From the NCBI GenBank assembly GCA_009760855.2, contig WPIO01000057.1, positions 2,072,001 to 2,136,000 of the forward strand: DNA of 64,000 nucleotides. The letters run 5' to 3'. Source of the DNA: Cristatella mucedo (taxonomy: Eukaryota > Bryozoa > Phylactolaemata > Cristatellidae). This document shows, one piece after another, positions 1 to 11,150 of the stretch. Below the pieces are notes generated by a model. It was not told the DNA's origin. It saw nothing but the letters and a program-made list of their open reading frames with translations, and searched no databases. A program made the translations under genes and the position numbers. Each line of letters opens with the position of its first letter. Position 1 is the stretch's first letter.

Positions 1-61
1 AGCTGGTGAACCTCTAGAAATTATAGGTGAGAGCTGACAAAAACTTAGGATGGTAAACTTA

Positions 62-848
62 GAATCACAGACTGAATGCTTGCCTTGCAGACATTCGATC
101 CTGGATTTTGAAAAATTTGCTTATACTAAACTACGATAAAACGAACTGCTACTCATAGAATACCCCAAGTGTGTGGCTGGAATAGATTGCTTTATTCTTC
201 TAATAGGTAATGTTGTTGTGCGACCATCGCCTTGTGCACGGATTTTGGGTGTCGCCTTCGACAGCTGCCTAAATTGTGAAAGCTTCGTTTAGCAGACAGA
301 TTCCACAGCTAGCCATCATTTCCTTTTCCCTATCTAGGATTATGGACTATCTATCTAGGTGGCAAAGAATTTAACTTGCTCCTTAGTTCTGTCCCGGATA
401 GATAATTATAATTCCATTTTAGCTGGGCTAGCGAAAAAAAACACTAAGCCACTTCAGGTGGTGATGATTATGGGTGAAAGGCTAGTTAACATGTCCCAGA
501 GGTTTGACCACGTGTCTACTTTGCTGAAGGACCTTATATGGCTTCCGGTTGATCCATGGAAACAGAGTCAAGTTCTTACACTGACCCACAAGGCCCGCCA
601 TTGCTTGGCTCCTTCATATCAAGCCGAATAGCTGCACCGGTTTCTGTCTCCTAATGCCCCCAGGTCTTGTATGGGTAATAAATCAGCTGTTCCAGTCCTC
701 TGCTTAAAGACCGTTGGTGACAGAAGCTTTTACTCTGCAGGTCCAAGACTGTGGAAATCACTTCCACATACCTTATGTAACGACATCTACCGACATCCAC
801 TCTCCTGCTGTCGACTGTGGCACATCCTTTCCAGCGGCCCTGAGGTGC
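62..848 (+). mobile_element. LINE-A copy, 5'-truncated, C-terminal RT half
   Basis: Decayed non-LTR retrotransposon fragment. It aligns by eye to the best LINE-A copy at 30868-31950 from the stretch around ACATTCGATCCTGG onward. Translated pieces include LVLSRIDNYNSILAGLA, VSTLLKDLIWLPVD, LTHKARHCLAPSY and KTVGDRSFYSAGPRLWKSLP, the conserved region downstream of the RT palm in CR1/L2-type elements. Frames are broken and no endonuclease domain is present. The copy stops near 848, where an inverted copy of the family's 3' tail begins. The clade assignment rests on motif pattern only. Confidence 0.75.
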
Positions 849-1075
849 CACTTCCGTGATGTATGTAATGTATCTGTCTGTAACTCCACAAAGCCATAAA
901 GACTATGTGGGTCTTACGCAGGAGAGTTTTGTAGGGCGCACTCACAGCAGCCTAGGTGGCTTTCGGTACACATTCGGTAGCCAACAGACTTCGTCTCACG
1001 CAACAAAGAGAAAGTGGGTAGCATAGCTGAGTCAGGAGAGCAGTTGAGGTAGTGAGTAGCATGAAAGTAGCATGC
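849..1075 (-). mobile_element. LINE-A 3' tail, inverted
   Basis: Reverse complement of the LINE-A 3' end: terminal ACATTACAT-like run, then the stretch reading CTTTGTGGAGTTACAGACAG on the minus strand, then the block containing GTTGGCTACCGAATG. It abuts the forward copy ending at 848, making a tail-to-tail arrangement. Non-coding. Confidence 0.7.
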
Positions 1076-1099
1076 TCACCGCCTAAACTGCCTTTTTTT

Positions 1100-1215
1100 A
1101 TTTAGCTGTGATTCTCACTTTCTCGTTGCTGCGTGAGATCAAGTATGTGTTGGCTACCGAATGCATACCAAAAGCCGCTTAGGCTTTGAGTGAGCCTCTC
1201 TAGAAAACTCTCTTT
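1100..1215 (+). mobile_element. LINE-A 3' tail fragment, forward
   Basis: About 115 bp matching the LINE-A 3' region (CTTTCTCGTTGCTGCGTGAG, then GTTGGCTACCGAATGC and AAAGCCGCTTAGGCT). It is inverted relative to 849-1075, so the two can pair as a hairpin. Confidence 0.65.
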
Positions 1216-1251
1216 TTCAAAGCTATGTAGTCTAAATGGTCATTGTGATAG

Positions 1252-1400
1252 TGCGTTTTTTATAATGTTCTCAAAGCCTAAGCAATGTTTGGTTCGAGCG
1301 CATTTGCCAACACCCTTCATACCATGCAACAAAGAACAAAGTTAGAAGTATATCTAAGTCCATGGACGGTCGGGGAACTAAGTAGCGTAAAAGTAGGTAG
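1252..1400 (-). mobile_element. LINE-A 3' tail fragment, degenerate, inverted
   Basis: The string TCAAAGCCTAAGCAATGTTT followed by CATGCAACAAAGAACAAAG is a diverged reverse-strand copy of the same tail. It is the third tail piece in about 550 bp, in alternating orientation. It is more diverged than its neighbours, so probably older. Confidence 0.45.
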
Positions 1401-2034
1401 TATCATTGGTCAGCTGGCAAGGAAATGCCAGTGTCAGCAGCAGGTGAGAAATAATTATCATTGTTCAAAGACTGGAGACATTAGTTCCCTGATGTGGGAA
1501 GCTAATGCAAAAACTTCTGTCACCAAATGTGTTTTCCTGATAGCACTCTAGGGCAAGGGCACTTATTCGGCTGTGTCGAAGTTTATGTTTGAAGGAGCTG
1601 AACCTTGGCTCGCAGTGTTGGTCACAGTAAGATTTCTGGTATATATCCACCGATCACGTGGGGGGCCGCTGTAGCTCTTGTAGGCTAGCTGACGTGTGAC
1701 TGGATTCGTGGCAGTAAAGTCTAGTGTTCATAACTAGGACCAGCTGTCGATCAATAATTAGCTTTTTTGCAGTCCTGCTAATGCTGAGTTATGATAGTCT
1801 TGCTTAGGACAGTTGGCCCACATCCAGAACCTGATAGCCATCATAATAAGGCAATATCTCAAATTACTAATCACTGCAACTATCTCTGAGAGTTTGAACG
1901 ATAAACACACCTTAGTGTCGTTGACATAGAAGTGCTGTTGTCGTCGATGAGAAGTTAACCTTTTTGAAAAGCCCTGTTGAGCTGGCAAATAGCAAGGAAT
2001 TGAGAACATATACTTGTGGATTGCTACAGGGGAC
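1401..2034. other. Unassigned non-coding stretch
   Basis: No repeat family shared with the rest of the window was seen and no reading frame has convincing protein character. CpG-poor, like the rest of the left third. Confidence 0.4.
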
Positions 2035-2200
2035 CAAGCTGGTTTGGTCCAGCGGTTAAGGTACTTGCCCCGACCAAGGTCTGGCTGAGGTCGAGGGCTC
2101 GACCCCCGAGGTATATGTGAAGCGCCTGAATAGAGACTAAGTTCTCTTGGGGTGCTATAAAAATGAATTATATTTATTTTTATTTATTTATCTGTTTAAT
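2035..2200 (+). repeat. SINE-1 copy (tRNA-derived)
   Basis: The head contains an A-box-like TGGTCCAGCGGTTAAGG and a B-box-like GGTCGAGGGCTCGACCCC, as in tRNA-derived SINEs transcribed by RNA polymerase III. The body continues GTGAAGCGCCTGAATAGAGA and AAGTTCTCTTGGGGTGCTAT, a tail related to the 3' end of LINE-B, then an A/T-rich (ATTT)n run. This is one of the most complete copies in the window. Confidence 0.8.
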
Positions 2201-2295
2201 GAAACTGGCTACCACTGGACATGGCCTGGCTATGATGATCAGACTAGTATGATTCAAACCATGAAAGAGCCACACCGACCTGACTTTTGCTGTTA

Positions 2296-2317
2296 ATCTC
2301 TCTCTCTCTCTCTCTCC
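2296..2317 (+). repeat. Short (CT)n run
   Basis: Eleven CT units followed by CCAAG. The run would serve as a polypyrimidine tract if the AG at 2319-2320 is a splice acceptor. Confidence 0.8.
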
Positions 2318-2320
2318 AAG

Positions 2321-2488
2321 GATCTTGTGATTGATTGCGCCAAAAACTGCCTAGCTATCGTGCCCGACTTAGGCAATGACGTTAGTACCATCGGTGTTAG
2401 CCGGGATATCATTAGTCACTCTCTGTGTCGCCTTGCTTTTTGCCCCTTGTTTCCTAGTAGAGTCAAGAGGCTGTTAGATCAGCTAGTA
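2321..2488 (+). other. Exon-like open block (speculative)
   Basis: A polypyrimidine tract ending in CCAAG is followed by a 56-codon open frame reading DLVIDCAKNCLAIVPDLG... and DIISHSLCRLAFCPLFPS, ending in-phase at CAGCTA|GTATTT, a weak donor. The first two-thirds look protein-like. No family is recognised, and the donor is poor. It could equally be a chance frame. Confidence 0.12.
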
Positions 2489-3349
2489 TTTCTTTTTAAG
2501 ATTTTCCTGATCTTTTCGGACTTCCCTGTCTTATCTTTCCTAGCTCACTTTATAGCGATTCGATGTTTGCAACCACCCTCTCCTTTGTGGATGCATTTAT
2601 GCCAGTGAAGCCGGGAGGCTCCACCCATGAGATTGATTAGACTATGTATTTCCACTAAAGTGTGTACCATCTTAGGCCATGCTCATGGTCCTCAGCTCGT
2701 TAACTGCTACAGTTGTCTCCCTCATGGGGATGTCTCCTCCTGTTCTGCCGTTTGGTGCATCATGTAGATTCATGCTTTATGCAGGTGTAATTAGCTCAGC
2801 ATCAGCTGACCTCTGCTACTCAAAGTAGTTGCCCATTTGTTTATCATTAGAATCAGAAGCCTGCAAGAGCTGGCCTTTTTGTTTTGTAAACTGAATCTGT
2901 TTTTCCTCGTACCTTGGCAACTTCAGTAGGTTGCTGCCTTTAGGTGCAGCTGGCCGGTAAGCATTTACCTCCTCTGCTAGTAGTCGCATGAGTGCTGCAT
3001 TTGATCTCCTCTTGTTCTTCTCACATTAACGTAGGAGCCTCTGGGTTGTTGGCAGTGGCTTGAGAATTGCTGAGCCACACCTTCAGAAGGTCTAGGCCTA
3101 GCATCAGCATGGTAATCATAGCCGCCTACCTGACTGCACTGTGACCTGCTTGTGCTTAGCCCGAGCGATGTTCATCCTCAGTAGGTTTTCTACGTTCTCT
3201 CCTTGCACAGCGTTGGACGTTGCAGCTCTCTCCTGCCCCTCCCTGTTTTTCGTATACGGTAGGTAGAGCTGCAGGCGATGATCTATACAACGAAAGCCAG
3301 GGACCTAGATGCTGGCAGATTGGAAGACCAGCCTGCAGTAGCAGAGATT
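2489..3349. other. Unassigned stretch
   Basis: Non-repetitive within the window, CpG-poor and rich in TG/CA dinucleotides. No supported gene or repeat. Confidence 0.4.
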
Positions 3350-3500
3350 AGAAAATAAATAAAATGTATTTATATAGCACCCTGAGGGAACCAAATCTCT
3401 ATTCAGGTGCTTCACATGTGCCACAGGGCCCGAGCCCACGACCTCGGCCAGACATTGGTCGGGGCAGACACCTTAACCACTGGGCCAAACCGGCTCAAAA
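3350..3500 (-). repeat. SINE-1 copy
   Basis: Reverse-strand copy. On the plus strand the tail comes first (TATATAGCACCCTGAGGGAA, CTCTATTCAGGTGCTTCACA), then the B-box region CCCGAGCCCACGACCTCGG, then the A-box region CTTAACCACTGGGCCAAACC. Head and tail are both present, so it is close to full length. Confidence 0.8.
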
Positions 3501-4339
3501 GGCCCGACGGGGTTGCTGCCCGTTTTCACTAACCTTTTTTTAACTTAAACTTTTGCGTACGGCAGCCCGAATTGCTTATGACAGTTCGAGATCCCTGCTG
3601 CTGTTCTCTGCAAGCTAGGCCCGCCTAGCAACAATGACTGGTCTAGAGAAGGGATCTTTGTGAATCATGGAGTCAGCTGCTTCGAAAGCTGCTTTGACTC
3701 ATCTGTTGGTCCTTGCATCTTCCTGGTTAAGCCGGATTATTGGTAGATTATGCAGATCTCCCAGCAGACGTTTAGCCCAGTCACTTCCTGCTGCTGCTGG
3801 CTGCCGTCGGGTGGGGTAGGAAACGTGGCTGTTTACACAAACAGGCTTCAGGTGGCTTTTATTCAAGGGTACTGTGGAGGCGACATGCAGTGTGTATGCC
3901 CCGATTTGATAGCCCGTGTGCTTGCATCGTCTTGGACTCTTGGAGGCATTAATATTCTTGCTGCAGTCCGAGTTGAATGGCACTGCAAGTCCACACATTT
4001 TGCACATGTACCTGCACTAATTGTTCACTCAGTTTCCCAGAAGGATGCCGTGCTGTGTCGGCTTGTGGCACCGAATGCTCAGTTGTTTTGCTCGCGATCG
4101 ACCACTTGGTCAGTCGGATGACATATGTGCCATTTGATTTCTAGTCAGAATATCGGCAGCTTTGCAGCATGTGTCAGAGCAGCTCTTCTCTCCGAAATCA
4201 ATTCCTGTCACTAAGTTACATTTCCTTAGCTCGTTGCCTATTCCGTTTGTTCCTACCGGCATCTGCTTTCTGTTGGGCTTTGCTGCCGGTCCGGGAGCAC
4301 TTTTTCACACATTCCACCAGCCCCAGTCCCTGCTTACAT
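3501..4339. other. Unassigned stretch
   Basis: Overlapping open frames of about 100-120 codons exist on both strands at 3699-4121. Neither has a recognisable domain, flanking splice sites or a preferred frame, so no gene is called. Confidence 0.4.
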
Positions 4340-5380
4340 GTCTACCGCTGTCCTTCTGCTCAGTAAGTTCCAGTCTGGTTTTAGGAGCTAATCTCCCCAC
4401 AGAGTCAGCGTGGCTTCGGGTGTATAACGACCTACTTAGGAATGCAGACATGGGTAGAGTATCTCTGCTTGTTTTGTTCAATCTTTCGGCAGCTTTTGAT
4501 ACTATCGATCACCAAGTTCTTCTTGGACACTTCTCATCTCACATGTGCATCACTGGCAATGCTCTGCAGTGGTTCAGGTCCTATCTCAGTGGGAGACTCC
4601 AGAGTATTGATGTGAATGGACAAAGACCATCCGAGGAACCTCTGAAGTATGGAGTACCACAGGGCTCTGTGCTTGGTCCCATTCTTTTCACGGTTTATAC
4701 TCTCCCTTTTTCCGATGTGATTGCCAAGCACAACCTCGGCTTTCATGTCTATGCAGATGACACTCAGTTGTACCTTTGCTTTGATGTCTCCCAGTCCTCC
4801 AGCATGTCGAATTCTCTCAACTCCCTTGTTGCATGTATTGATGACATCTGCAAATGGGTGGCAGTAAACTTTCCTTAATTGAATGATGATAAACCAACTT
4901 ACTAGTTATGGGCAAAAAAGTGTTATTCGGAAATTGGAAAACTTAACACTCGGCAATGCATCGACTTCAAGATTCTGTCGCTCACTTTTCGGGCCCCGTA
5001 CTTTGGCTCCAGCCTACCTATCAGATGTATTCCTCTTACCACCAGCGTTTCGGAATCTAATTGTTTACCTATACCTCATACGAACTTCCGACTGGCATTG
5101 CGACATCCCCTGACTTTACCACATTTAAAAAGAAGCTTAAAACCCATCTATTTATCACAGCATTTAGTAGGGTCCGTGTAATTTGCCCTTTGCGTTCTTA
5201 TGCTTGCTGACACTGTGCATGTCAACTCTATGCTATGCTTGTTGTCATTGAGCATGCTACTACTAACCATTCGATCGTCCTTACCTTGTAGCAATCGTAA
5301 AGTGCCCAGAAAGAGATTGAGTTCTTTGATGGCATTATAACAAATGCATTGTTATTGTTATTAATAATATTAACTAGACA
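4340..5380 (+). mobile_element. LINE-B copy with RT palm domain, internally deleted
   Basis: Best reverse-transcriptase domain in the window. Translated motifs in order: SKFQSGFR near 4370; LLVLFNLSAAFDTIDHQVLL (RT motif with the first catalytic Asp, about 4465-4525); WFRSYLSGRLQSIDVNGQ (about 4570-4625); GVPQGSVLGPILF (about 4651-4690); and FHVYADDTQLYL with the catalytic DD pair (about 4744-4773). These are typical of the CR1/L2 group. After KWVAVNFP the frame breaks. NDDK is recognisable near 4885, and about 4955 an internal deletion joins directly to the region before LSLTFR. The copy ends with the LINE-B tail at 5285-5375 (AAAGTGCCCAGAAAGAGATT, then GTTATTGTTATTAAT). No endonuclease or ORF1 is present. 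Confidence 0.85.
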
Positions 5381-6542
5381 GAGGGTATTTTTATAAGAGG
5401 GTGAGAGCGTGAAGTATTTGGCTCTCTGGGTGCATCCGACTACAGGCTCTCAGAAGAAGCCTGTTACTTACTGTGGTTTGGCTGGCTCGAGCAAGGCCAA
5501 GGTTGTGGCCCATAAAATGTCTGATCCATGCCCATTTGCTGATTTTGAATAACTGCTTGGTTTCCAAAATGTCAACAGCCTCTTCCCAGCTTCTTGGTAG
5601 TGGCATTAGCCAGTGTCCTCTTGCTTTTGACAGCCTGACCCTGTATGTTAACTGCCATGTATCATGTATCATCTGATGCTACCTTGCATTGTAGGGGGGG
5701 GCATCCGTTTGCAGAGAATTGACTCGCCATTTTTTGCCAATCGTCTGCTCTCGTTTTCTGCACCCTCTCTTAAAGCTCGTTTGCACTAGGCCAAACAGGT
5801 CTGCACAAACTGGCTTCGGAGGGAGGGGTCGCACTGCCAGTTTCTGTGAGCCAAACTCTAGGAATGGAGTGTCAAACGGTGGCAGTGCATCCATCCATCA
5901 TCTATCCTCCCATGCATGTTTTGCCCCTTGCTTTGTGGCTGCTGCACGGTCGTTCATTCCGTCTAAGCAAGGGTGCTGGCTTGTCGTTTGAGGGTCGGCA
6001 TTTTTCCTTGCTCAAAATGACACTTGGCTGTCATAGGTGGCAGCAGATTCGGTAGTAGTAATGTTCTAGAATGATATTGCCTGCCCTTACTGGGTCTGTA
6101 GCAGGCTTGTATTTCCTTGCGGTTGCTTCCTCTCCTTGACAAAAGCAGTCCCAGGGACAGCTGCCAATGTTTGCTGTTTGTTGCCGGGTCCTCTCGGGCC
6201 TTGGGTTCATTTTCCCTGTGGGGTCAATACGTTCGCGTTGTAAACGAGATTAAGGCATTCATCAGAAAGACTTACGACAGTAGCGGCCGAATTCACTTCC
6301 AGACCCGAAGCTGTTCCTGTTTTTTCATCTCGAATTCGGTGCTGTAGAAAAGCATCTCCTCACTGCATCTGGCTGTAGTAAACATCGGTCAGTCAGTGCG
6401 AAAAGGGCTGCTTCGGCTGCATAGCTCATTGTTTTCTGGCTGTCTTCCAAGTTGACCTCCAGCAGTGAGTACAAAGTGTGACTGGAACTGGTGCCAATGC
6501 CCCCCCCCCCCTGTAGTTACCAGGCAGGCAACCAGCATCTGC
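5381..6542. other. Unassigned stretch
   Basis: No shared repeat or convincing exon seen. Contains short homopolymers (G7 near 5693, C10 near 6500). Confidence 0.4.
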
Positions 6543-6612
6543 ATCCACATATAATAATAATAATAATGCATTTGATAAAGCGCCCTCAGAGAATTCAATC
6601 TCTCTCTCTATA
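6543..6612 (-). mobile_element. LINE-B 3' terminus fragment
   Basis: Plus-strand (AAT)n then TGATAAAGCGCCCTCAGAGA and ATTCAATCTCTCTC: the reverse complement of the LINE-B terminal sequence. Only the last 70 bp survive, a very short insertion consistent with aborted target-primed reverse transcription. Confidence 0.7.
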
Positions 6613-6810
6613 TATGACCACTGTTATGGTCCTGTGCATGACCGATGACCGATGCCTGTTGACCTTTGATCTTTGTCAAGTGTTCACGTCCAGTCCCCTG
6701 CAGCAGCTAGTTGGTACTCACTGGCTTGCTCGAGCAACTGCAGAGGCCATGCATTTGCTCTCCATTTCTCCCTCTCTTCCTCCCTCGTGCTCTTCTTGTC
6801 CTCTCTTTTC

Positions 6811-7128
<318 letters not shown>

Positions 7129-7361
7129 CACTGGTTAACTGTACAGTTCCCTTTGGCACTTTTGAGTGTTACACTTGTCCAGCACCGGTCAGATACTCCC
7201 CTTAGCCTAGGCAGCATTAACGGTAATTTTCGAGAAAATGAAAAAAAATGTGACTAACAATAGAATATTTTTTTAAGGTGCCTTTCTATATAGACAGCTG
7301 TGGAAGAAATTGGATCCGAATTTTTGGCTACTGCCTCATACAAGGAAAATGACTATGCACC

Positions 7362-7507
7362 GAGCTGGTTTGGCCCAGTGGTAAAGGTGCTCGCCCCGAT
7401 TGAGGTCAAAGTGATTGGGCAGCCCAGTAGTGTATGTGAAGGGCCTGAATAGAGAGTAAGTTCTCTTACGGTGTTTTTTGCGATGAGTTATATTTATTTA
7501 TCTATAT
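7362..7507 (+). repeat. SINE-1 copy
   Basis: A-box-like TGGCCCAGTGGTAAAGG, degenerate B-box region, then GTGAAGGGCCTGAATAGAGA and AAGTTCTCTTACGGTGTTTT and an (ATTT)n tail. The tail runs straight into the TTAA at 7508-7511 that bounds the MITE, so the SINE tail supplied the MITE's target site. Confidence 0.78.
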
Positions 7508-8157
7508 TTAACCTTGACTAAACCGGAAGCAACACATCTACTAGTAACACAATTACCGATCTCAGCAGCATGTGTGACTTTTATCTTGGTTGTGCATAGC
7601 GTGGCACATTTTCTTTGAGGTACATTTTGCAGCTTGTTGAGGTACATCCTTTTAAAAAGCTTTATTAACCTGTAGCCTTGAGCATTGTAAAATCCATATC
7701 TGGTCCAATCGTCACTGATCAACTTGAAATTTGAAATGTAAATTCAGCTCTGCCTGCACATCCCTGCAGTTTTGTATATCTGCGTTTGGTTTGATGAGTA
7801 TTGCTATACATGTCTATAATTCCAGAAAATATTATGCCTTGCGGTTTGATGACATGCGTAGCAATACTCATTCAATGTAAATATAAACAAACTACTGCTG
7901 TGATGTGCTGGCAGAGCTGAACTGGCATTTCAAAATGCACCGTGCAAATAATCTGTGAAGTATTGGCCAAAATATAGATTTTACAAGGCACAGTGCTATG
8001 AAGTTTTAAAAGTCACATGCATTCGCCTCTACAAGCTGCTAAAATGCACCTCGATTTATTAAGGTTCAACTAGTTGAGATGCCAGCCACACATGATGCTG
8101 CAATCGGTGAATTCCTATATTTTTAGATATGTTGCTTCTGGTTTACTTTTGGGTTAA
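7508..8157. mobile_element. piggyBac-type foldback MITE with TTAA target site duplication
   Basis: A 642-bp non-coding element (7512-8153) flanked on each side by TTAA (7508-7511 and 8154-8157). Termini are CCTTGACTAAACC at the left and GGTTTACTTTTGGG at the right, fitting the CCY...RGG ends and TTAA duplication of the piggyBac superfamily. Almost the whole element is two inverted arms of about 300 bp (7512-7815 and 7853-8153) around a loop of about 40 bp. Paired landmarks: GAAGCAACACATCTA with the right-arm GAAGCAACATATCTA on the opposite strand; TTCAGCTCTGCCTGCAC with TTCAGCTCTGCCAGCAC; ATGAGTATTGCTATACATG with ATGAGTATTGCTACGCATG. The arms have diverged by substitutions and small indels, so the insertion is not recent. 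No transposase is encoded, so it would depend on an element elsewhere. Confidence 0.82.
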
Positions 8158-8404
8158 TCATGGTTTGCATAATTTTTTTCAATGGAATTTGTCACTGCTT
8201 CCGATCTCATTTCTAAGATGTTTGTCATTTGAAAGGTACCCTAAACAAATATGTGATTGTTAGATCAATTTTCTCAGTGACTTCTCGACATTTACCCTTA
8301 ACCGGTGCTTTTGACCGGTGCACTTGTTGGATGAGGGCTTCTCCTCCTTATCTGAAGAGGTTTGGAAGTGCCAGTTCGCAGCAGCAGCACGCCTTCACTG
8401 CAAA

Positions 8405-8490
8405 GTTTTAAGAATAATAGTAATAATAGTGTGTCGTATGTACAGTGCCTTAAGAAAACTAATTCTCTATCCAGCTGCTTTAAGACTCAA
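8405..8490 (-). mobile_element. Degenerate LINE-B/SINE-1-type 3' tail
   Basis: Reverse-strand remnant: AATAATAGTAATAATAG, then CAGTGCCTTAAGAAAACTAA and TTCTCTATCCAGCTGCTTTA. Too short and diverged to say which of the two families donated it. Confidence 0.5.
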
Positions 8491-8689
8491 ACTCAGCAAA
8501 TCAATAGCAAGGTTCAGTGGCTTGCAGTATATGGTGCTTAGACGAGCATGCAAAATCAAATAAGTGCCATGCTTAAGTCAGCCGGCCAGAGCACACAGGA
8601 AGGTGCTCAGAGCCACCGGCTGTTAGTATGACCTCTGGCCACTGGCATGCACAGGTAAACATGTAGAGTACCGGGGAACAAAGTCGGCT

Positions 8690-8870
8690 TGGACTAATGG
8701 AATGCTATGAGGCTGCAGACTGCCCTTTCGCTGAGACTTTAATGATGCAAAGTCATATCAGGTTTACGACCGAAGCCGAAAGCTGATTCCAGGCTTTTGG
8801 TGCATGAAGACGTTTGTTCAACCCGCAGGGGCTACCATTTGGTTGCCGATAGGGCTGAACAAACTTGCCA
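8690..8870 (-). mobile_element. LINE fragment (CR1/L2-like C-terminal region)
   Basis: On the minus strand one frame reads KRLHAPKAWNQLSASVV, matching the position of SSYAPKAWNSLPTCV in LINE-B. Other pieces are decayed. Probably a diverged relative of LINE-B. Confidence 0.4.
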
Positions 8871-9297
8871 GCATACTAGCACACACACACATTCGATCAA
8901 GTAGTCTCACTAACGAATAAACTTAGGCTAGGCTTCAGGTATGGCACTGGACTCCAAAATTTTAGTTCGCAGAGTTTTCACAGCCATTGGAGAGCCTGTT
9001 CCGAATCTCCTTTGCAATGCTGCTCCGTGGCGGTTTTCAGAGCAGATGCTATTATTTCAAGATGGACTGCCTTATTTTTAGGGGGGGGGCTAAAAAGGCA
9101 CCAGCCTAGCACAGCTGTGAGGCCAAAGGGGCGAGCACAAGCAGCTCAAGTGATCCCCCTTCGGGTTGGAGAGTTCGCTTCGCCCTTGCCTTCGAGCGAT
9201 TGCTGCCGTCAATAATAATTGGACCGCTAATCGGACCCATGCTTCCTTTGAGTTGTGGGTGCGACCACTTACGGTCAAGGTTTAGCTCCTCCCTGAA

Positions 9298-10270
9298 ACG
9301 TCATTCGATCCTGGATGTCGGAAAACTTCTTGAAATTAAATGACGATAAAACCGAACTGCTGCTCATAGGACACCCTAAGCATGTGGCTGGATTATAAGG
9401 CTTTGCTCTTCTAATAGGTGATGCTGTTGTGCGACCATAACCACTTGCTCTAAATCTAGGTGTCGTTTTCGACAGCTGCCTAAATTTTAAAGCTTTATTC
9501 AGAAGACTGCATCTACAGCTAGCCATCACGTCCGATTCCTATCCAAGATTAGGAGCTGTCTTCCACAGTAGTTTGGAAAAAAATTTAACTAGCTCCTTAG
9601 TTCTGTCTCGGCTTGATTACTGTAGCTCCCTTTTGGCTGGGCTACCAGAGAAAGCAACTAGGCCACGGCAGCTGACTATGAATATGGCTGCAAGGCTAGT
9701 CTTCAAGTCCCAGAGGTTTGAGCACGTGTCTCCTTTGCTAAAAGAGCTAGAATGGATGCCGGTTGAGTAAACGAGACAGAGCAAAGTTCTTGCGCAGACC
9801 CACAAGGCCCCCCCCGTGGCTTGGCTTCTTCGTACCTAGCTGAACTGCTGCATCAGTTTCAGCCTCTTCGCGCCCCATGTCCTTCGTGGACGATAAATTG
9901 TTCCATTCTTCTGCTTAAAGACCGTGGGCGACAGAAGCTTTAGCTCTGCAGGTCCTAGACTGTGGAACTCGCTTCCACAATTCTCAGGCAACGAAAACTA
10001 CTCTTCTGCTGCCGACTATGGTTCATCCTTTTCAGCGGTCCTGTGCTGCTACTTCCATGCTACTCACTATCTCAACTGCTCTCCTGACTCTGCTATGCTT
10101 CCCACTTTTTCTTTGTTGCATGAGACGAAGTCTGTTGACTACCAAATGCATACCGAAAGCTGCTTAGGCTGTGAGTGCGCTGTACAAAACTCTCATGGGT
10201 AGCACCCACAGAGTCTGTATGACTTAGTGGAGTTACAGATGGAGATACATTGCATTATATTACATTATTG
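9298..10270 (+). mobile_element. LINE-A copy, nearly complete 3' half
   Basis: Aligns through its length to 30868-31950. Recognisable pieces: LVLSRLDYCSSLLAGLPEKA, MNMAARLVFKSQRFEHVSPL, LWNSLPQF, then the tail block GTTGACTACCAAATGC and terminal GGAGTTACAGATGGAGATAC followed by ATTGCATTATATTACATT. Several frame breaks. No domain upstream of the RT thumb remains. Confidence 0.85.
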
Positions 10271-10979
10271 CTCTGTAGCTCAGTAGTCTGGATGGTGACG
10301 CATATTCCCATCCTTTTCTCGGGCGATGTGACAGTCATTGCAGAAGATCCAATCGCTGATTCTTTTTGGCTGCTGGTATTTTGGTGGCGAGATTAGGCAC
10401 CGGGTCTGAGCTCACTCCGCCACAACTTCTGCTTTTGGTCTGCTAGATTGCCAGGTCCAGTCATGTTGGCAAAGCTCAGTGAGTGAAGGTACGTTAACGT
10501 GCATATTTATGCAACTGTAATGCAGCACTAGCGCTCCCGCTGAGCTCTCGAGTATTCGTGGTCTCTCAACACGGGATGGCTGTGGCTTGATATCGCTTCC
10601 AGTGATGGTCGTCGGCTCAACACCAAAAACCGGCAGCAGCACCTATATATTCTTGTCCTATTCCTTACCAGTACTATGCCGTCGCAAACGGCAACACCAG
10701 CGGAGGGCCTAGTTAGCTGTCAAGTCGGATCCATGTTTTTTTTTTATCCTAATGTCAACATCGAATACTCTTGTGCCTTGGCTTGCTGGAAAAAACCTTG
10801 TTGTTGAGTCTAGAAATAATAGCAAATCTTTTCTATAGCACCATTAGAGGACCATTTCTCTCTCCATGTCCTATACAACTCACTGCAATAACCAAGAGTC
10901 AAGGACAAGCAAGGTATCTTGCTTATGAAAGCGTGCAAACCCACACAAGAAGATGCTTGTGATCTTAGTAAAGTAGAAT
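10271..10979. other. Unassigned stretch with a tail remnant at 10815-10870
   Basis: Mostly unique. Around 10815-10870 a reverse-strand SINE-1/LINE-B-like tail is recognisable (TCTATAGCACCATTAGAGGA, CATTTCTCTCTCCATGTCC). No gene is supported. Confidence 0.4.
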
Positions 10980-11150
10980 ACTGGTTAGCTGGTAAAACTG
11001 CCTCATTTCAGCAGAAGACCTTAACGGCAATCACCCAGCATGCAGTAGGCAATGAGGGTTCTGATTGCCTGCAGCTGGACTCAAAACCATGACCTAGGTC
11101 GTGAAGAGCAAGCCGCTTACCCCTTGGCTAATAAACTGCTTAGCAGCATG
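10980..11150 (-). repeat. SINE-2 copy
   Basis: Reverse-strand copy: tail first (AACTGCCTCATTTCAGCAGA, CCTTAACGGCAATCACC), then the internal GCATGCAGTAGGC region, then the B-box region CTCAAAACCATGACC and head ACGTCGTGAAGAGCAAGC-like sequence with CTTACCCCTTGGC. Diverged, but order and spacing match other SINE-2 copies. Confidence 0.65.

Noticed and set aside
3699-4121. Antisense pair of 102- and 123-codon frames
   Set aside because: No domain, splice context or preferred strand.
4162-4878. 238-codon frame as an intact reverse transcriptase gene
   Set aside because: Only the part from about 4365 is LINE-B. The upstream residues do not match other copies, and the element is truncated and internally deleted.
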